A DNA stretch of 64,000 nt, taken from RGIG6353 sp964650465. GTDB taxonomy: Bacteria; Bacillota; Clostridia; Oscillospirales; SIG627. The notes under the pieces are model-generated. The model did no database searches and was not told where the DNA came from. It saw only the letters and a program-made list of their open reading frames with translations. Of this stretch, positions 41,924 to 51,101 are shown piece after piece. How positions within the stretch are numbered: position 1 is the stretch's first letter; every line of letters begins with the position of its first letter. The stretch spans positions 1 to 64,000 of the forward strand of contig CAZYTA010000001.1 of the NCBI GenBank assembly GCA_964650465.1. Direction: 5' to 3'. Both the position numbers and the translations under genes were made by a program.

Positions 41924-41962
41924 AAACAATCAGGGGCTTATAAAAGCTCCTGATTGTTTTTT
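41924..41962 (+). terminator. Terminator of the zinc-ribbon protein gene
   Basis: AAACAATCAGGGGCTT and AAGCTCCTGATTGTTTT form a long hairpin followed by TT. Confidence 0.88.
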
Positions 41963-41968
41963 ATCTTC

Positions 41969-42065
41969 CGGAAAATTGCATTAAATCATCCTCGCCGTTG
42001 TACTTTGTTAGTTTATTTATAAGGCAACGGTAGTCGAGAATTGCCTGCGGCGGCTCGCCGCTTTA
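41969..42065 (-). repeat. Dispersed repeat copy abutting the AEC transporter stop codon
   Basis: GGAAAATTGCATTAAATCATCCTCGCCGTTGTAC at left, GAATTGCCTGCGGCGGCTCGCCGCTTTAT at right. The stop codon of the transporter is within the last bases. Confidence 0.85.
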
Positions 42066-43025
42066 TGCAATAAATATAAGATACATCAAAGGAATTGTAG
42101 CAACAGACAAGGTATGGGATATCATAGCCATTGATGCGCCCGTTTTGGGGTCGCCACCGTACGCCGCGGGATAAACTATAGTATTCAATCCCAAGGGTGT
42201 GGCAAAAGTAATCAGTGCCAATGTCATTATTTCCTTATCTGTGTTGAGTGCTCCCAGTACAAGCATAATTAATGACGGGAGTACTATAAGTCTCAAAAAA
42301 GTAGCAATATACACTTTTTTGTTAAGTATAAGCTCCTTAAAGTTATAGCCGCCTATGACAAATCCTGCAAGGAGCATTGCTATAGGTCCCTGGCAATTGC
42401 CTGCACTCTGAAAGGCGCTCACCATAAAATCGGGAACATAATTACTTAATCCCACAAGTCCCAACAAAATTCCCAAAAGCAAAGCAATGGTGGGAGGGGT
42501 TATCAAGCCTTTTTTCAGGTTGGCAACCAGACCTGCACTTCTTTCCTTCGGTATAAGGATATACAGTCCCCAACTGTTGCCGATAATATTTACAAACAGG
42601 GTAAAAAGCGAATACTTGTAAAAGAAATCATTGCCCCAGACACCAAGAATTATGAAATTTCCCATAAATCCGAAATTTCCGAATGTCATGGCATATTTAT
42701 AAACATTTCTTTGATATTCAAGCTCAGGCGAATCCTTGTAATTCCTTATAAACAGTTTTGAAAGAGGATATGAGAGCAATACAGCCGATACAACAGTTAT
42801 GAGTCCGTATAATATTAAAGTCCAGTTTTCCGAAAAAGTCTTTATATTACACTTCGTCATCATGTTGTAAAGAGACAGCGCGGGAGTCAAAGCAAAGGTC
42901 TCCAGCTTTGACATAACAGTATGCGAATTGTCGGGCAAAGGGCTTTTCTTTCTCAATACAAAGCCAACCAGAATGAGAAAAAACATCATCAGCATCTGAT
43001 TGAGAGTTAATTTGAATATTTCCAT
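42063..43025 (-). CDS. AEC family transporter (auxin efflux carrier superfamily)
   Basis: A 320-aa polytopic membrane protein, about ten helices in two inverted halves. It starts LTLNQMLMMFFLILVGFVLRKKSPLPDN and has KLETFALTPALSLYNM and, in the second half, GNCQGPIAMLLAGFVIGGYN and FATPLGLNTIVYPAAYGGD, typical of bacterial AEC permeases. Substrates are usually organic acids such as malate, unassigned here. GGAGGA precedes the ATG. Confidence 0.92.
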   Translation of the reverse strand: MEIFKLTLNQMLMMFFLILVGFVLRKKSPLPDNSHTVMSKLETFALTPALSLYNMMTKCNIKTFSENWTLILYGLITVVSAVLLSYPLSKLFIRNYKDSPELEYQRNVYKYAMTFGNFGFMGNFIILGVWGNDFFYKYSLFTLFVNIIGNSWGLYILIPKERSAGLVANLKKGLITPPTIALLLGILLGLVGLSNYVPDFMVSAFQSAGNCQGPIAMLLAGFVIGGYNFKELILNKKVYIATFLRLIVLPSLIMLVLGALNTDKEIMTLALITFATPLGLNTIVYPAAYGGDPKTGASMAMISHTLSVATIPLMYLIFIA

Positions 43026-43069
43026 TTATCCTCCTAAAATAAGCATTAAAATTATTATACAAAGCTTAT

Positions 43070-43963
43070 TCATGCTTCATCTGCGGGCAAATAGTGCTTT
43101 ATTGTTTTTTCTATCCAGTATTCAAACCTCGTGTTGGGACAAAGGTGCTCAAGAGCCTTGAACCTCAGATACATGTCCACACCGTCGGAGGGGTCATGCC
43201 AGGTATCGGCATAAATATAGTCGAAGCTCTCCTGCGGTGCAATCTTCTCTGCATATTCAAAAGCATCGGCGTGCACTATTCTCACTTTTTCTTTATGGGG
43301 AAACTGCGGAAGTATAAAGCGTTTGAATATATCAATTACGCTTTCGTCACGTTCAACAACGGTAACGCTGTCCACACAGTCCATAATTGAAGTCATATAC
43401 GGAAAATATCCCAAGCCCAAGCCATAGGTTGCAACCTTTCCTTTGGCAATTTCAATAGCCTCACGCATTGTTTCCACCTCGTTGGGAGTCACAAGCATCC
43501 ACTCAACACCGTTTTCCAGTATCACAGGGTAAGGAAACTCACAGTCAAAAAAAGCAACCTGAGGAATAATTCTTCCGTCATCAAGCTCCTTCAGGTCATC
43601 AAGAGGAATAAGCTCATATGGCTTGATTACTGCGGTGTGAAAATCCCAGTTTTTCTCCTTGACGGGAGTAACCTTGATATTTTTATAATATGGGTCGCTG
43701 TCATAATCCTCTTTTTTGATATAATGTATCATTTCGGGGAAATAGTATTCAAACATTTCCCTGTCCTCTTCATCGCTGTCAATATGCATATAGCAAGCTG
43801 AAGCGAGGACTACCGAGAAGGCGTATTTTGTATCTACACCGCACTCGTTGACAAGCTCATCTATTATGTCCGAGGTAATAAAATCAGAGCTGTAATTCAT
43901 AAAAGCACTGATGCGGGCAAGTACCTCGGCATTGTATTTTTTTATCTTTTCTTTTGTAAGCAT
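43070..43963 (-). CDS. Class I SAM-dependent methyltransferase-like protein
   Basis: A 297-aa protein. The N-terminal half is helical and unassigned. The C-terminal half has a Rossmann methyltransferase/spermidine-synthase-like core: VATYGLGLGYFPYM (motif I, about 172-185), SVTVVERDESVIDIF (motif II) and VRIVHADAFEYA with FDYIYADTWHD (motif IV). The substrate is unknown. It is a single gene between the AEC permease and the acyl-CoA ligase on the same strand. Confidence 0.75.
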   Translation of the reverse strand: MLTKEKIKKYNAEVLARISAFMNYSSDFITSDIIDELVNECGVDTKYAFSVVLASACYMHIDSDEEDREMFEYYFPEMIHYIKKEDYDSDPYYKNIKVTPVKEKNWDFHTAVIKPYELIPLDDLKELDDGRIIPQVAFFDCEFPYPVILENGVEWMLVTPNEVETMREAIEIAKGKVATYGLGLGYFPYMTSIMDCVDSVTVVERDESVIDIFKRFILPQFPHKEKVRIVHADAFEYAEKIAPQESFDYIYADTWHDPSDGVDMYLRFKALEHLCPNTRFEYWIEKTIKHYLPADEA

Positions 43964-44000
43964 AAAATATAATAGACTGCCCGAAGGCAGTCTATTCTCC

Positions 44001-45719
44001 TTATTTAACTTCTGCCTTTATTTTACCAAGCTCCTCTTCCTCAAGCTGACGGTATGCCACCTTGCCCACAAGGGTCTTTGGCAATGACTCACGGAACTCA
44101 ATATCGTAGGGTACAGCATACCTTGCAATATTTTTTCTGCAATGGTCGAGAAGTATCTTTTTATTCTCTTCACTGGGCTTAACACCGGGCTTCAGCATTA
44201 CAAACGCCTTTACCTTTTGTATTTTCAAGGAATCCGGAACACCGATTATACAGCTCATCTGTACAAGCTCATGAGCATCAAGAATGTTCTCAAGCTGTGA
44301 AGGATAAACATTGTAGCCGCTTGTCACTATCATTCTCTTTATTCTCTGTTTGAAGTACACAAAGCCATCTTCGTCCATGTAGCCGAGGTCACCTGTGTGC
44401 ACCCATATTTTTCCGTCCTCGTGTTCACGGAGAGTGGAGGCTGTTTCCTCGGGATGATTTACATATTTCATCATCACGGTAGGTCCCGAAATACATATTT
44501 CGCCCTCGGTTCCGTAGTCAACTTCATTGACCGTGCCGGGCTCAACAATAGTGTAATATGTATCGGGGAACGGCTGACCTATACTGCCCTCCTTTGCAAG
44601 GTGCAAGGGCGTGAGACAGCTTGCCGTAACACATTCCGTAGTGCCGTAGCCCTCACGTATCTGTATCTTGGAATTGTGGTCTGCAAGGAATTTATCGAAC
44701 TTCTTTTTAAGCTCTATTGACAGCGAATCTCCGCCGCTGAACACACCCTTTAGGCAGGACAGGTCGGCACCCTCCATACAATTCTGACGAAGAAGTGCCT
44801 CATAGAGAGTGGGAACACCCGCAATGAAATTACACTGACACTTAATAACAAGCTTTGCATAGCTTTCGGGGGTAAAGCGTGGAACAAGTATACATCTTCC
44901 TCCGCTGCCCAGCATTGAGTGTATGCTTACACCGAGACCGAAGCCGTGGAAAATGGGCATTGCGGCAAGCATCTTATCACCGGGTGAAAAGATTGGATTT
45001 GTAGCAATAACCTGAGCTGCAAGAGCATTAAAGTTGAGATTTGAAAGAAGTATCCCCTTATTGGTGCCTGTTGTTCCGCCGCTGTAAAGTATAACAGCCG
45101 GGTCTGCAGCCTTCTTGTCTGCCTTGTAGCTTCCCTGCCACGCCTTGCCCTTTTTAATGAAATCATTCCATTTAATAATGGGAGCATTCTTGGGAAGCTT
45201 GGGTATTTTTCTTCCCTGCGTAAGAGCGTAACCCAGCTTAAGCCTTGAGGGGAGTGCATCATATATGCGGGCAATAATGAGATTGGGAAGGTCCACCTTT
45301 TTGCGTACGTTCTCAAATTTTGTGTAAAACTGGTCGAGAGTTATGGCAAACATACTATCCGAGTCTCTGAGGTAGAATTCGATTTCATTCTCGCTGGACA
45401 GCGGATGAGTCATATTTGCTATACCTCCTGCAAGGTTTACAGCATAAAACATTATGATACCCTGAGGGCAGTTGGGCATACAGATAGTTACCTTATCGCC
45501 CTCTCTGAGTCCCTGTGCCTTAAGCGCCTTGGCACAGTCATCAACACTTTCTATAAACTTCTTGTAAGTGGTAGGTTCACTCATAAAGTCATAGGCTACA
45601 TAGTCGGGATATTTCTTTGCCACATCGCTCACAAGGTCATACATTGAACCGCTGTGATATTCAAGATGCGCAGGCACATCGCCGTAATTATTGAGCCATG
45701 GTGTTCTTGTTTCCTTCAT
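44001..45719 (-). CDS. Long/medium-chain acyl-CoA synthetase (AMP-forming)
   Basis: A 572-aa FadD-type ligase. Motifs: ILYSGGTTGTNKGILLSNLNF (A3 motif), EGYGTTE (A5), WVHTGDLGYMDEDGF (A7), KRMIVTSGYNVYPSQLE (A8) and the C-terminal Lys in LPKTLVGKVAYRQLE. It activates a carboxylic acid to acyl-CoA. It lies 16 nt behind the E2-like acyltransferase gene, so the two probably work on the same acyl group. Confidence 0.93.
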   Translation of the reverse strand: MKETRTPWLNNYGDVPAHLEYHSGSMYDLVSDVAKKYPDYVAYDFMSEPTTYKKFIESVDDCAKALKAQGLREGDKVTICMPNCPQGIIMFYAVNLAGGIANMTHPLSSENEIEFYLRDSDSMFAITLDQFYTKFENVRKKVDLPNLIIARIYDALPSRLKLGYALTQGRKIPKLPKNAPIIKWNDFIKKGKAWQGSYKADKKAADPAVILYSGGTTGTNKGILLSNLNFNALAAQVIATNPIFSPGDKMLAAMPIFHGFGLGVSIHSMLGSGGRCILVPRFTPESYAKLVIKCQCNFIAGVPTLYEALLRQNCMEGADLSCLKGVFSGGDSLSIELKKKFDKFLADHNSKIQIREGYGTTECVTASCLTPLHLAKEGSIGQPFPDTYYTIVEPGTVNEVDYGTEGEICISGPTVMMKYVNHPEETASTLREHEDGKIWVHTGDLGYMDEDGFVYFKQRIKRMIVTSGYNVYPSQLENILDAHELVQMSCIIGVPDSLKIQKVKAFVMLKPGVKPSEENKKILLDHCRKNIARYAVPYDIEFRESLPKTLVGKVAYRQLEEEELGKIKAEVK

Positions 45720-45735
45720 AATAAGTTCCCTTCAT

Positions 45736-46623
45736 TTACACTTCTACTTCCGTATCAATCGGAAGCTCCAGCAATTCGGGATTTGCAAGTAATTTGTGGA
45801 GTATCCTTACACTCTTGGCAAAATACACACCGTCTGCAATTCTCTCATCCACTGTAAGCCCCAAATCAATGGAATCCTTCAAGTCGTAGGTGCCGTCTTC
45901 CTTAAAAAACGGACGAAGTTTCTTTTCTCCCACCACAACGAAAAAGGAATTGGTACCCCAGTTTGCAAGATGGTGATAAGAGGCGTGCATTTTGATGCTT
46001 CCCAGATTTGAAACAAATACAGATGAAAAGTACGGGTCATCCTTCATGAGGAATGTAGGATACCAACCATGGTAATCCATCCACTTCAGAGTATTCATAA
46101 CAAATTTTAAAATCGGTATGGGAAGTGCTCCCACAAGCTTGTCAATTATATCCGTGGTTCCGTCTTTTTTATTTTCCCGCCTTACAGAATACACTATCTT
46201 CTTGGTCTTGGTGTATATCTGCTCAATCGGCGGTACATCGGATTCTTCGTCAATTTTTATGATGGCAAGTGCTTCGTGAGCATCGTCCTGAAATTGCTTT
46301 TTAACAACAAATGAGAATATTATATCCTTACGGTCAAAAAGCTTTGACCCCTCATAAAACCTGTTGAGTCTGGGTCTGAGAACTATGGTTTTGGCAATTG
46401 CCGCCAGTATAACATGGAAAAATGTATACTTGAACTCGGGTGAATCCGCATTCTTTCTTTCAAGATACTCTTTTAGTGCGGTGATATCAAAAACTTCATT
46501 CATTACCGCCTCATTGTCCGTTCTTCTCGGCATAATAAGCGGTGCTATAGCATGCATAGAGTCAAGGTTTCTGACGCGGTAACCGTCCTTTCTGTCACCG
46601 AATCTTCGCTTTTGCTCCTTCAT
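45736..46623 (-). CDS. Stand-alone 2-oxoacid dehydrogenase E2/CAT-like acyltransferase with altered active site
   Basis: A 295-aa protein resembling the catalytic domain of E2 acyltransferases and chloramphenicol acetyltransferase, without lipoyl or subunit-binding domains. TFFHVILAAIAKTIVLRPRLNRF and VSNLGSIKMHASYHHL fit the fold. The catalytic DHRxxDG motif reads DERIADG (residues 259-265), so Glu260 replaces the general-base His. It may use another residue (His218/His219 nearby) or be non-catalytic. The ATG at 46623 follows GGAGGA. It is cotranscribed with an acyl-CoA ligase from a consensus promoter. Confidence 0.78.
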   Translation of the reverse strand: MKEQKRRFGDRKDGYRVRNLDSMHAIAPLIMPRRTDNEAVMNEVFDITALKEYLERKNADSPEFKYTFFHVILAAIAKTIVLRPRLNRFYEGSKLFDRKDIIFSFVVKKQFQDDAHEALAIIKIDEESDVPPIEQIYTKTKKIVYSVRRENKKDGTTDIIDKLVGALPIPILKFVMNTLKWMDYHGWYPTFLMKDDPYFSSVFVSNLGSIKMHASYHHLANWGTNSFFVVVGEKKLRPFFKEDGTYDLKDSIDLGLTVDERIADGVYFAKSVRILHKLLANPELLELPIDTEVEV

Positions 46624-46654
46624 AACGTCCTCCAAAAAAATCATAGTCACAGAT

Positions 46655-46683
46655 ATTTTACTCCATAGTACAAAAAAAGTCAA
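46655..46683 (-). promoter_or_regulatory. Promoter of the acyltransferase-ligase operon
   Basis: On the minus strand TTGACT (complement of 46678-46683) and TAAAAT (complement of 46655-46660), 17-nt spacer. Confidence 0.85.
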
Positions 46684-46721
46684 GTCCAAAGCTCATCTTA
46701 GTTAAGAAAACTACATAACAT

Positions 46722-46764
46722 GGTAAAATAAAACAGCGGCTTGCGCCGCTGCTTTATTTTATTA
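46722..46764. terminator. Terminator downstream of spoVFB
   Basis: CAGCGGC-TTG-CGCCGCTG hairpin flanked by A/T-rich tracts on both sides (TAAAATAAAA and CTTTATTTTA); read on the minus strand it follows the spoVFB stop. Confidence 0.75.
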
Positions 46765-47326
46765 TTGGCTGAAGCTGTACACCCTCCAGTGCTTTTTCCA
46801 CAGTATCCTCTATCAGCGAGAAATCGGCAACCATAGACCGATGCTTGCTGTCGGGAGAATCCTGTGAAAAAGGAACGAAATAAATATTTTTTGTGTTAAG
46901 CAAGAGTCCGATGTTCTTGGCTGTTGCTCCAAGTGCGTCATTGGTGGATGCGGCTATAACAATGGGTATCTCGTTTCTGAGAGCCGCCTTGACCGCCATT
47001 GTGACAGATGTATCGGTTATACCGAGAGCAAGCTTTGACATGGTGTTTCCGGTACATGGTGCTACTACCACAATATCAAAAAGCTTCTTGGGACCTATAG
47101 GCTCTGCTTGGGTGATTGTAGTGATTGGATTTTTTGCCGTTATCATAGAAAGCCTTGAAAAAAGGTCCTCCTTCTCCATAAATCTTGTGGAAGAAGACGC
47201 AACTATAGGTGAAAGTATAGGTGTTATTTCATATTTTTCGGGACAGAACTGTGACATTTCCTCCAGCACCGTCTCAAGTGTACAAAAAGAGCCTGTAAGC
47301 GCAAAACCGAGTCTGACTTTGTCCAT
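46754..47326 (-). CDS. spoVFB: Dipicolinate synthase subunit B
   Basis: A 190-aa flavoprotein-like subunit of dipicolinate synthase. It starts RLGFALTGSFCTLETVLEEM and has TITQAEPIGPKKLFDIVVVAPCTGNTMSKLALGITDTSVTMA, the DpaB/SpoVFB pattern. With SpoVFA it oxidises dihydrodipicolinate to dipicolinic acid in the mother cell; the product makes up much of the spore core. It starts 11 nt after the spoVFA stop with GGAGAG before the ATG. Confidence 0.95.
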   Translation of the reverse strand: MDKVRLGFALTGSFCTLETVLEEMSQFCPEKYEITPILSPIVASSSTRFMEKEDLFSRLSMITAKNPITTITQAEPIGPKKLFDIVVVAPCTGNTMSKLALGITDTSVTMAVKAALRNEIPIVIAASTNDALGATAKNIGLLLNTKNIYFVPFSQDSPDSKHRSMVADFSLIEDTVEKALEGVQLQPIIK

Positions 47327-47337
47327 AAGGTCTCTCC

Positions 47338-48123
47338 TTAATTAAGATGTCTGAATATTGCATTCTTGACGGCAAGCGCCGCCGATTTGGGCGATATCCG
47401 CTGAGGAAGAGAATTTCCTCTTTCGCCCTTAAGGGAAAGTGCATGCATAGTGCTCCAGTTCACGTTATTCTCACCGCTGGCAAGGTCCAAAATATAAACC
47501 TCGGGCGAAAGCTTTTCCAAGGTTTCGGCGTCAACAACGTGTCGAAGCGGAACTGTGTTCACGAGAGTATTGAATATTTCCATCCTGTCCCTCTGCCACA
47601 AATGACAGGCTGATATTCCCCTTGTATGAGCCAGACTCAGCTCCTCTTCCGCAGAGGTAAATACCTTTACGGTCGCTCCCATTGCAAGCAGCATTCTGGT
47701 AAGCCTCTGTCCTATCCTGCCGTAGCCCAACACAGCTACACGCATGGAATACAGAGTTGTAGGCGTGGCGTTGATAATCAGTGACATTGCGCCTTCGGCT
47801 GTAATCAATGCGTTTTCACGGCAGAATTGCTCCTCGTTGAGAATATTGGTATAAACCAGTCCTTTTTTATTTATTACTTGTCTGGTTACCTGTCCCTCGT
47901 GTCCTCCAAAGACATAACTGCCCTCGGGAATTGCCTCAAGCAAAGCCGCCGCTTTGTCATCATCTATAAAAAAAGGAAGTATGACAACGGGTGCTTCTAT
48001 TCCGCATACATCGTCGGGTGAATTGACGGTATACACATTATCGCGCAAGGACAGCATTTCCATCAGCTCTCTTGCCCTTCTGTCACACTTCAGGTCATAA
48101 TTGGGTGTGATAAAATTATACAT
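47338..48123 (-). CDS. spoVFA: Dipicolinate synthase subunit A
   Basis: A 261-aa dehydrogenase-like subunit. The Rossmann motif is MRVAVLGYGRIGQRLTRML (about 126-144), with the N-terminal domain (VVILPFF, EGSYVFGGH) and LVNTVPLRHVVD, LDLASGENNV in the C-terminal half, as in DpaA/SpoVFA. It binds NAD(P) and cooperates with SpoVFB. GGGAGGA precedes the ATG. Presence of this pair shows the organism makes true endospores. Confidence 0.95.
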   Translation of the reverse strand: MYNFITPNYDLKCDRRARELMEMLSLRDNVYTVNSPDDVCGIEAPVVILPFFIDDDKAAALLEAIPEGSYVFGGHEGQVTRQVINKKGLVYTNILNEEQFCRENALITAEGAMSLIINATPTTLYSMRVAVLGYGRIGQRLTRMLLAMGATVKVFTSAEEELSLAHTRGISACHLWQRDRMEIFNTLVNTVPLRHVVDAETLEKLSPEVYILDLASGENNVNWSTMHALSLKGERGNSLPQRISPKSAALAVKNAIFRHLN

Positions 48124-48140
48124 AGCTTTTCCTCCCTTTT

Positions 48141-48149
48141 TATACTATG
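48141..48149 (-). promoter_or_regulatory. Putative sigma-K -10 element for spoVFA
   Basis: On the minus strand CATAGTATA matches CATAnnnTA, about 20 nt before the start codon. spoVF is sigma-K dependent in Bacillus subtilis. Confidence 0.6.
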
Positions 48150-48278
48150 CACAAGGCATTCCTTTTGAAACCGATACAGTAAATTGTATATTGGTAACAA
48201 TTTACGATATGCCTTAATTATTTTTGTGAAATATTCTGCCTTTTTGGTGCGATATGTTAAAAGTCACACAATTTATAC

Positions 48279-48307
48279 TTTACAAAATACTTGATTTATG
48301 GTAATAT
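48279..48307 (+). promoter_or_regulatory. Promoter of the solute-binding lipoprotein gene
   Basis: TTTACA (48279-48284), 17-nt spacer, TAATAT (48302-48307), 37 nt before the ATG. Confidence 0.8.
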
Positions 48308-48343
48308 ACATATGTTAAATATATGTAAAAGGAGAATTATGTT

Positions 48344-49816
48344 ATGAAAAAAACAGTTGCTCTTTTGCTTCTGGCTGTTTTGGTTTTCTGCATGTTATTT
48401 ACGGCAACCTCATGCGGCGAAGAGACCGAAGCAGAAAAGCCTCAAAGCGGAAGTTCAAACAACCAAACAGAAGAAAGCATAGAAGGTGATATTTTTGCTG
48501 AACGTGCAGCCATCGATGATGAACTTGATGAATATGATTTCGGCGGAAGAAGTCTCAGAATAGTTCTTCACAATGAGTCTGAAGCTTTCATCCCCGAGGA
48601 AGACCGTAACAAGGGTGACCTTATCAAGGATGCAAAGTACGCAAGAAACACAAAGGTTGAAAACCGTTTCAACTTTGTGGTTGAGCCTGTATATGTAGCA
48701 GGAATAAATGAAGTTTCCAGCTGGGTACAAAAGAATGTCCTTGCAGGTGCAGACGAATTTGACCTTCTTGTAAACCACGTGCTTACAACAGGCGGTATGG
48801 TAACAAAGAACCTCTTTGTAAACTGGTATGATGTTCCCAATGTTGACTTTTCAAAGCCTTGGTGGGCGGCATCCACATCAAACGAGCTGACCTATGACGG
48901 AAAGTGCATTCTTGCAATATCCGACTTTAACTATTCATCTGTAGCTTGTACATACTGTATGGTGTTCAACAAGAACCTTGCTACATCTTATGACCTTGGC
49001 GACCTTTACAAAACAGCCTTGAACGGCGACTGGACATTTGATACCTTTACAAACCTTGTAAAGGATATCTGGGTAGATACTGACGGTAGCGGTGACAAAT
49101 CCGAGGGCGACTTCTACGGTATGGTACAGCCTACTCACAGCCGTATGAATCAGTGGCTCTGGGCTTTTGATAACCCCATAATGATAAAGGACCAGGAAGG
49201 CGTACCCACAATTTCCATAAAGACCGACAAGATAAACAATATCGTTGCCGCACTCTATGACTATTGCTACAATATGAACGGTGTAGGCTTCCAGTTCCCC
49301 AATGAAACAGATATGTTCCTCGAAAAGAAAACTATATTCATGATAGTTCCTCTCGGCGACCTTACATCAGAAGGCTTCCGTAACTTTGAGGATGAATACG
49401 GTGTTCTTCCCCTTCCCAAGTGGAATGAAAATCAGCCTGAGTACAAAACTCAGTCCTACGGCGAGCACACTGTTTCGGCAATTCCCAAGACAGTTAAGGA
49501 TCTGGAATTTGTAGGCACTTGTGTGGAAGCACTCTCTGCTGAGTCCTACAAGACCGTTATACCCACTCTCTATGAGATAGCACTCAAGACCAGATATCTC
49601 CGTGACTCAGAATCCAAAGAAGTACTTGATATCGTCATCAACTCCCGTCTCTTCGACTTCGGATACGTTTATGACAACTGGCAGGGCTTCGGTTACACAC
49701 TTCAGAATATGATGACCTCAGGTCAGTCAAACTTTGAATCTTACTATGCAAAGGTATATCCCTCTGCAAGAATCCACTATAAGAAAATTATAAAAGCATT
49801 TGACAAGCTTTCATAA
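48344..49816 (+). CDS. Extracellular solute-binding lipoprotein (orphan)
   Basis: A 490-aa lipoprotein with a signal peptide and lipobox FTATSCGEE (acylated Cys near residue 25), then a Gln/Asn/Glu linker. The body resembles family 1 ABC solute-binding proteins of clostridia (GRSLRIVLHNE, ADEFDLLVNHVLTTGGM, DWTFDTFTNLVKDIW, GEHTVSAIPKTVKDLEF). Relatives often bind oligosaccharides. No permease or ATPase genes lie nearby, so it depends on components elsewhere. AAGGAG precedes the ATG. Confidence 0.82.
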   Translation: MKKTVALLLLAVLVFCMLFTATSCGEETEAEKPQSGSSNNQTEESIEGDIFAERAAIDDELDEYDFGGRSLRIVLHNESEAFIPEEDRNKGDLIKDAKYARNTKVENRFNFVVEPVYVAGINEVSSWVQKNVLAGADEFDLLVNHVLTTGGMVTKNLFVNWYDVPNVDFSKPWWAASTSNELTYDGKCILAISDFNYSSVACTYCMVFNKNLATSYDLGDLYKTALNGDWTFDTFTNLVKDIWVDTDGSGDKSEGDFYGMVQPTHSRMNQWLWAFDNPIMIKDQEGVPTISIKTDKINNIVAALYDYCYNMNGVGFQFPNETDMFLEKKTIFMIVPLGDLTSEGFRNFEDEYGVLPLPKWNENQPEYKTQSYGEHTVSAIPKTVKDLEFVGTCVEALSAESYKTVIPTLYEIALKTRYLRDSESKEVLDIVINSRLFDFGYVYDNWQGFGYTLQNMMTSGQSNFESYYAKVYPSARIHYKKIIKAFDKLS

Positions 49817-49914
49817 AACGGAGAGCCCCGTCGGCAATGCTCGCCTATCATAACCCAAATATACATCCAAACAAAGCGAAACGGCGAGGCTGGTTTAATG
49901 CAATTTCATTGTAG
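49815..49914 (+). repeat. Dispersed repeat copy abutting the solute-binding lipoprotein stop
   Basis: AAAACGGAGAGCCCCGTCGGCAATGCTCGCCTATCATAACC begins at the stop codon, followed by CAAACAAAGCGAAACGGCGAGG and GCAATTTCATTGTAG. Confidence 0.88.
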
Positions 49915-49970
49915 ATAAAAAGTTTTTTAAAAGCTTTTTTAAAAAATAATAAGCAAAAAGGAGAAAGACT

Positions 49971-50768
49971 ATGAATTGTCCAAAATGCGGCATGGAAATG
50001 CCCGAAGGCGCAACAATCTGTCCCAACTGTCCCACTACTCCCGAAAAACCATTGAAGAAAAGCCAGTTTATTAAAGAAGTGGCAACAAAAGGCACAAAAA
50101 CAGTTTCCAAGCTTACCTGGTTAGCATTTATCATCTGTGCGGCGCTTGTTATAGGCGGAGCTTATCTCGCACTTACCACTCACATATTCGATATTCCCGC
50201 ACTTGACTTTGCAAAGGATATCATAGGCTCTAAGGATGATATAATCGAAGAGTTTGAGACCTTCCTGAAGGATGATGAGCTTTACAACTATGCCAAGACC
50301 TCATACGAAGAAAATATCGACGAGCTGACAGCAGAAGAACAGGCACTTGCCGAGACAGCACTTGATGAGTGCGTTATATTCATGGACGCTCCAAACCTCC
50401 TCAACACAAGATCATTCTACATTTCGGTTCTTGACTGTCTTGAGCATGACAATCCCTTCTCAAAGGCATACGCCGAGGAATACGATTATGCCGATACACT
50501 CGGAGAAATAGTTGTGCTTGTTCTCAACATAATAATCTGTACCGTAGCCGGAATTGCAATTCTCTCGGTTATCTTCCTTCTCATTTCCGCAAAGGTTAAA
50601 TCGGTAGGACTTGTTGTTGTTACAATTCTACTGAACGCAATTGTAAATGTGTTGCTTGTAGGCATCGTTTATGCTATAGTAACAGCTGTACTCCTCATTG
50701 TTATGGCATTCCTTGCAGGTGCTGTTAACAAGGCTTATAAGGACTACCGCCAAACATTTGTAAAGTAA
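49971..50768 (+). CDS. Zinc-ribbon membrane protein of unknown function
   Basis: A 265-aa protein with an N-terminal zinc ribbon (CPKCGMEMPEGATICPNC, residues 3-20), a transmembrane helix (about 50-70), an acidic extracytoplasmic loop of about 100 residues and two or three C-terminal helices (about 183-260). No family recognised. It shares the zinc-ribbon plus membrane plan with the 40042 gene. AAGGAGA precedes the ATG. Confidence 0.75.
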   Translation: MNCPKCGMEMPEGATICPNCPTTPEKPLKKSQFIKEVATKGTKTVSKLTWLAFIICAALVIGGAYLALTTHIFDIPALDFAKDIIGSKDDIIEEFETFLKDDELYNYAKTSYEENIDELTAEEQALAETALDECVIFMDAPNLLNTRSFYISVLDCLEHDNPFSKAYAEEYDYADTLGEIVVLVLNIIICTVAGIAILSVIFLLISAKVKSVGLVVVTILLNAIVNVLLVGIVYAIVTAVLLIVMAFLAGAVNKAYKDYRQTFVK

Positions 50769-50784
50769 TTATTTTCCGATATAC

Positions 50785-50822
50785 AAAAAATATGTCTCAC
50801 AAAAGTGAGACATATTTTTTGT
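50785..50822. terminator. Terminator of the zinc-ribbon membrane protein gene
   Basis: AAAAAATATGTCTCAC and GTGAGACATATTTTTT form a perfect 16-bp stem with AAAA loop. Confidence 0.95.
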
Positions 50823-50862
50823 TTACTGGAAAATTGCTCAAAAACAATTTCTCCACTTTTTT

Positions 50863-50899
50863 GCGAGGGAATGCTTTTTGCTAAAAAGCATTCCCTCGC
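50863..50899. repeat. Perfect palindrome, GCGAGGG type with TGCTA loop
   Basis: GCGAGGGAATGCTTTT, loop TGCTA, AAAAGCATTCCCTCGC: 16-bp perfect arms. One of a set of palindromes here that share CTTTTTGCTAAAAAG at the centre. It lies in a gene-free stretch of about 330 bp. Confidence 0.85.
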
Positions 50900-50937
50900 A
50901 CTCCTACTAAAAGCAAATTTAATGATTTTATCAAAAA

Positions 50938-51012
50938 ATCAACCTTATCGTTTTACTTTATTAAAGATTACGATAGGTTAGAAGCGCCTGCGGAGGCTCA
51001 TCAATTTTATAA
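50938..51012 (-). repeat. Degenerate copy of the dispersed repeat
   Basis: AACCTTATCGTTTTACTTTATTAAAG, ACGATAGGTTAGAAGCGCCTGCGGAGGCTC keeps the order of the family but many positions are changed. Confidence 0.5.
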
Positions 51013-51040
51013 AACTTCCAAAATGCTTTTGGGGAGTGGT

Positions 51041-51079
51041 TTGGGGAGGGTACTTTTTGCTAAAAAGTACCCTCCCCAA
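51041..51079. repeat. Perfect palindrome, GGGGAGGG type with TGCTA loop
   Basis: TTGGGGAGGGTACTTTT, loop TGCTA, AAAAGTACCCTCCCCAA: 17-bp perfect arms, followed by GAAAAAAA, just past the copZ stop. It may act as a terminator for copA-copZ. Confidence 0.85.
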
Positions 51080-51101
51080 GAAAAAAACAAAAATCAGCCG
51101 C

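Noticed and set aside
48344..49816. An ABC importer operon around the solute-binding lipoprotein
   Set aside because: No permease or ATPase gene is present on either side; the gene has its own promoter and is followed by a repeat.
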